From Lachnospiraceae bacterium (lineage in GTDB: Bacteria > Bacillota > Clostridia > Lachnospirales > Lachnospiraceae), in the NCBI GenBank assembly GCA_910574885.1, contig CAJTDD010000008.1:62001-126000 (forward strand): a stretch of DNA of 64,000 bases, in the 5' to 3' direction. The notes under the pieces are model-generated. The model ran no database searches. It was not told the DNA's origin and saw only the letters and a program-made list of their open reading frames with translations. Shown here one piece after another: positions 60,779 through 64,000 of this stretch (positions within the stretch are counted from its first letter, which is position 1; each line of letters begins with the position of its first letter). Position numbers and translations under genes: made by a program.

Positions 60779-62066
60779 TTTTTTTACAGATCCCCGATTC
60801 GACGGCATAAAACCATTTGAATCAAAAGTATGGCTGTCCTCTCCAACGATGCATGGTGATGAACAGAAATGGGTGGACGACGCAATTCAGACGAACTGGG
60901 TATCTACAGTTGGAGAAAATATAGATGAAGTTGAAAAGCAGGTGGCGGAAAAAGTTGGCCGGAAGTTTGCGGTAGCGCTGTCCACCGGTACTGCAGCCCT
61001 CCATCTTGCCATTAAGCTATGCGGAGAAAAGCTCTATGGCAAGCCGGCAGTGGGACATGGCGTACTGGAAGGAAAGCGGGTATTCGCTTCCGACATGACT
61101 TTTGATGCGACAGTGAATCCTATCTGTTATGAAGGCGGCATTCCAGTTTTTATCGATACAGAACGCGATACTTGGAATATGGATCCGGCGGCTCTTATGC
61201 AGGCGTTTGAACTCTATCCAGATGTAAGGCTTATTGTTGTGGCGCATCTGTATGGCACGCCGGGAAAGATTGACGTGATCAAGGAAATCGCCTGCCGTCA
61301 TGGCGCTTTAATTGTGGAAGATGCTGCTGAGTCTTTTGGAGCTGCCTATCAACATGTCCAAACAGGCTGTTTTGGTACGGCATCCATCTTGTCTGGAAAC
61401 GGTAATAAGATCGTAACCGGTTCTGGCGGAGGGTTTCTCCTGACGGATGACAGGGAGGATGCGGATAAAGTCAGGAAGTGGTCTACACAGAGCCGGGAAA
61501 ATGCTCCCTGGTATCAACATGAGGAGCTTGGATATAACTACCGGATGAGCAATCTTATTGCAGGAGTTTTGAGAGGTCAAATCCCATATCTGGAAGAACA
61601 TATTGGACAGAAGAAGGCAATCTATAAGCGTTATCAGAGCGGATTGGCAGATCTTCCTGTGAAGATGAACCCATATGGAGTAGAGAGCATTCCTAACTTT
61701 TGGCTGAGTTGTCTCATAATTGACGAAGAAGCGATGTGTGAGACGGTGAGAGGAGAAACAGATGCTTTGTACCTCAGGGAGAGCAAAAAATCCTGCCCGA
61801 CCGAAATCTTAGAGGCCTTGGCCGCATTTAGCGCAGAAGGCAGGCCGATTTGGAAACCGATGCATTTGCAGCCAATTTACCGTACACATCCCTTTGTGAC
61901 GGCACAGGGAAATGGAAGAGGTAGTACGAATGCGTATATCGCCAGCAGCAGTATTGACGTTGGCGCAGACATTTTCCGAAGAGGATTGTGTCTGCCAAGC
62001 GACAATAAGATGACGCCTGAGCAGCAGGATATGGTGATAGACATTATTCACAGATGTTTCCTATAA
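60771..62066 (+). CDS. DegT/DnrJ/EryC1/StrS-family PLP aminotransferase
   Basis: A 431-residue sugar aminotransferase: PTMHGDEQKWVDDAIQTNWVSTVG near the N-terminus, STGTAALHLAIKLCG, IVEDAAESFGAAY (PLP-pairing Asp/His region) and the PLP lysine in SGNGNKIVTGSGGGFL (about residue 213). It aminates a UDP-4-keto sugar, as PglE or WbpE-like enzymes do, to make an amino sugar for the polymer primed by the next gene. The in-frame ATG at 60759 lies against an AGGAG; 60771 gives the usual MNNFFTDPRFDG start. Confidence 0.92.
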   Translation: MNNFFTDPRFDGIKPFESKVWLSSPTMHGDEQKWVDDAIQTNWVSTVGENIDEVEKQVAEKVGRKFAVALSTGTAALHLAIKLCGEKLYGKPAVGHGVLEGKRVFASDMTFDATVNPICYEGGIPVFIDTERDTWNMDPAALMQAFELYPDVRLIVVAHLYGTPGKIDVIKEIACRHGALIVEDAAESFGAAYQHVQTGCFGTASILSGNGNKIVTGSGGGFLLTDDREDADKVRKWSTQSRENAPWYQHEELGYNYRMSNLIAGVLRGQIPYLEEHIGQKKAIYKRYQSGLADLPVKMNPYGVESIPNFWLSCLIIDEEAMCETVRGETDALYLRESKKSCPTEILEALAAFSAEGRPIWKPMHLQPIYRTHPFVTAQGNGRGSTNAYIASSSIDVGADIFRRGLCLPSDNKMTPEQQDMVIDIIHRCFL

Positions 62067-62087
62067 TTGTCAATCAAAGGCAGATGA

Positions 62088-62693
62088 ATGAGGTTGTGGA
62101 AAATGAGGATGTTAAATCTAAGTATAAAAAGGATGTTAGATATTCTTGTAAGCCTGATTAGTATAATCCTAATCAGTCCAATCCTCTTGACTATCCTATT
62201 GCTGGTTAAATGTACGTCAAAAGGTCCGGTTCTATTTAAGCAAGAGCGGCTTGGATTACATGGCGAGTCGTTTCAGATTTTAAAGTTTCGGACAATGGTT
62301 GTCAATGCGGAACATATGGGAACGGGCGTCTATATAAACGAAAAGAGTGATCCGCGAATCACAAAAATAGGAAAGATACTGCGAAAAAGCAGTCTCGATG
62401 AGCTCCCCCAGTTATTTAATATTCTTAAAGGGGACATGTCATTAGTGGGACCGCGCCCGCCTGTTACCTATCATCCTTATGATGGATATCAGAATTATCC
62501 ACAATGGGCAAAAAAAAGATTTGAGTTGCTTCCGGGTTTGACAGGTCTGGCGCAAGTTGAATTGAAGAGTGATGCGACTTGGGATGAAAGGATTACGGTA
62601 GATGTCAGATACGTGGAGAACTTTTCGGTTAGAATGGATATATTGATTCTATTAAGAACCGTTATCGCAGTATTCAAAAGAGACACTTTCTAA
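62088..62693 (+). CDS. Priming sugar transferase (undecaprenyl-phosphate), module B
   Basis: A 201-residue PglC/WbaP-type enzyme: membrane hairpin LVSLISIILISPILLTILLLV, GPVLFKQERLGLHGESFQILKFRTM, SSLDELPQLFNILKGDMSLVGPRPP and LLPGLTGLAQV. It probably loads a diacetamido-type sugar made by the upstream aminotransferase. Clearly different from the transferase at 42598 (shorter, GLTGLAQ end). Alternative in-frame ATG 62103 has a better spaced GAGG. Confidence 0.92.
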   Translation: MRLWKMRMLNLSIKRMLDILVSLISIILISPILLTILLLVKCTSKGPVLFKQERLGLHGESFQILKFRTMVVNAEHMGTGVYINEKSDPRITKIGKILRKSSLDELPQLFNILKGDMSLVGPRPPVTYHPYDGYQNYPQWAKKRFELLPGLTGLAQVELKSDATWDERITVDVRYVENFSVRMDILILLRTVIAVFKRDTF

Positions 62694-62735
62694 TCAATAA
62701 TGAGTCCATTCAACATGGATGGCAGGAGGATAAAA

Positions 62736-64000
62736 ATGGGACGTAAAGCTTTGATTCTTGGAAGCGATTATGGAACTTATGACATGGCGGTTGAAGCTAG
62801 AAACCTGGGGATTTATCTAGTTGTCACAGATTTGATGGAAACTTCGCCTACGAAAGAAATTGCAGATGAAGCATGGATGATCAGCACAACGGATATCGAT
62901 TCTTTGGAACAAAAATGTATTGAAGAAAATATTACTGCAATTATGGTTGGTGCAAGCGATTTTAACATCAATTGCGCCCGCAAACTGTGTAAAAGGCTTC
63001 ATCTTCCCATTTATTGCGAAAGCGATAGGGCGTGGGAAGTTGCTACAGATAAGAGTAAATTCAAAGAGGTGTGTAAAGAGGTAGGAGCGAGGATTGCTGA
63101 GGATGTGCATTACTCTGAGGATATGTCAGACGAGGAGCTTGCAAAGATTCCGTTTCCTGTGGTAGTGAAGCCTGTTGACAAAAGCGGTAACAGAGGAATG
63201 AGTTATTGCAGGAATGTAGAAGAACTCAGAGAGGCATACAGGTATGCGAAGAGCGTTTCGGACAACGAGACAATTATTGTTGAGCGCAAGCTTCATGGAC
63301 CGGAATGGACGGTGAACTATATTCTGGCGGACGGAGAAATTAACCTGTTTTATTTCAGTAGGGAGCATCATCAGCCAGGGCAGCTGGCAAATCTCTACTC
63401 CTTGATGAACACTTCGTCAGGACACCTGAAACAATTTATTGAAGAAGCCAATGAAAAGGTAATTGAAGTATTCAAGAAAGCTGAGTTTAAAGAAGGTATT
63501 GCGTGGGTAGAAGTGATGCTTGACGACGATGGGCATTTTTACCTGATTGAGTGCGGCTACCGATACGGCGGCGATATGTCCTATGCATCCTATGAAAAAG
63601 TATGCGGTTTCAATTCTATCAAATGGATGGTAGAGACTAGCCTGGGTGTGAAGCATACTGCGGCGAATCTTCCTGCAGCCCTTACCGGTTTGTATATGGG
63701 AAGCGCGGCTGCTTACTATTTGTTTGCCGTAAAAGAGGATAAGATTGCAAAGATTATTGGGCTTGATGAGGTTGCAAAGATTCCCGACGTCATCATTGAT
63801 ATGCCTAAGAGAGAGGGAAGCAGAGCCAGATATCATAGCGCCATGGGAGTTATCAGGGCTTATGGCGCAACATGCGAGGAAATGATTGAGAAGATTGATG
63901 CGATTAATAAGAATCTAAGGATTCTGAATAAAGAAGGAGAGGATTTGATTCTCTATTTTACGGATTTCGATGCAGTCAGAAGAGATTTCCAGCTTGGTGT
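62736..64000 (+). CDS. ATP-grasp domain protein, partial (runs off the window)
   Basis: Open from ATG 62736 (GCAGGAGG upstream) to the window end, at least 421 residues. KALILGSDYGTYDMAVEARNLG is a Rossmann-like start. FPVVVKPVDKSGNRGMSYC is the ATP-grasp nucleotide loop, IIVERKLHGPEWTVNYI and AWVEVMLDDDGHFYLIECGYRYGGD supply the metal and ATP ligands. It resembles carbamoyl-phosphate-synthase-like and PurK-like ligases in polysaccharide loci, probably joining an amino acid or carboxylate to a sugar. The 3' end is missing. Confidence 0.87.
   Translation, partial: MGRKALILGSDYGTYDMAVEARNLGIYLVVTDLMETSPTKEIADEAWMISTTDIDSLEQKCIEENITAIMVGASDFNINCARKLCKRLHLPIYCESDRAWEVATDKSKFKEVCKEVGARIAEDVHYSEDMSDEELAKIPFPVVVKPVDKSGNRGMSYCRNVEELREAYRYAKSVSDNETIIVERKLHGPEWTVNYILADGEINLFYFSREHHQPGQLANLYSLMNTSSGHLKQFIEEANEKVIEVFKKAEFKEGIAWVEVMLDDDGHFYLIECGYRYGGDMSYASYEKVCGFNSIKWMVETSLGVKHTAANLPAALTGLYMGSAAAYYLFAVKEDKIAKIIGLDEVAKIPDVIIDMPKREGSRARYHSAMGVIRAYGATCEEMIEKIDAINKNLRILNKEGEDLILYFTDFDAVRRDFQLG

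Noticed and set aside
41086..64000. A site-specific recombinase gene for the predicted inversions.
   Set aside because: No tyrosine or serine recombinase motifs were found in any reading frame of the window; it must be encoded elsewhere if the model is right.

Overview
The window looks like a chromosomal segment of an anaerobic, endospore-forming Clostridia member, most likely a Lachnospiraceae gut bacterium. The evidence is a spoIIAA-spoIIAB-sigF operon, a spoVAA-AB-AC-AD-AE run, a T-box valS, strong AGGAGG-type ribosome binding sites, a DUF5058 transporter-like operon, LoaP/NusG-type antiterminators heading exopolysaccharide genes, and several decaying AAA-ATPase-like genes typical of this family. 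No rRNA, tRNA or CRISPR array was seen.

Layout. 1-585: end of an IS256-family element, cut by the window edge. 633-1065: frameshifted PIN-domain gene. 1225-4319: promoter, T-box leader and valS. 4426-9523: LTA-synthase-like protein, folC, a small protein and a TPR membrane protein. 9620-14520: the sporulation block, with spoIIA genes, then a small membrane gene and the spoVA genes behind a sigma-G-like promoter. An 86-bp tandem repeat sits inside the spoVA run. 14650-23850: Na/Pi cotransporter, a Panacea-type putative toxin-antitoxin pair, an IbrA/IbrB pair, a chemoreceptor and a GH42 beta-galactosidase. 23900-35535: two-component system, one intact and several decayed ATPase genes, a GNAT acetyltransferase, and an operon of two membrane proteins, two M20-type peptidases and a regulator. 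35696-41085: an ABC exporter divergent from an ECF sigma/DUF4179 pair.

41086-64000 is a mosaic, mostly AT-rich exopolysaccharide (EPS) region and holds the main discovery. Two AT-rich intergenic segments (41131-41364 and 59296-59546) are each bounded by inverted copies of a 23-bp site. The site has 8-bp arms (TCGCAGAG / CTCTGCGA) around a 7-bp asymmetric centre. Each segment contains a near-consensus promoter (TTGACT, 17 nt, TATAAT) on the minus strand, pointing away from the EPS genes and into a hairpin terminator formed by the outer site. Immediately right of each segment is a NusG-family antiterminator gene. I read these as two phase-variable promoter inversions, both OFF in this sequence, each controlling an EPS module. 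A third site (55052-55074) heads a collapsed relic of the same cassette (NusG-like, LoaP, aminotransferase). The 7-bp centres match within each pair and differ between pairs, as expected if a tyrosine recombinase keeps the switches independent. No recombinase is present in the window.

Module A (41374 to about 59274) encodes a NusG paralog, PIG-L deacetylase, priming sugar transferase, ATP-grasp ligase, epimerases, LicD, an IspD-like cytidylyltransferase, three GT2 glycosyltransferases, an EpsG-type polymerase, UDP-sugar dehydrogenase, Wzx flippase, a kinase-SIS fusion and CapF. Module B (59555 to beyond the window) encodes a NusG paralog, LoaP, DegT aminotransferase, a second priming sugar transferase and an ATP-grasp protein. 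Two priming transferases under separate switches suggest alternative surface polysaccharides.
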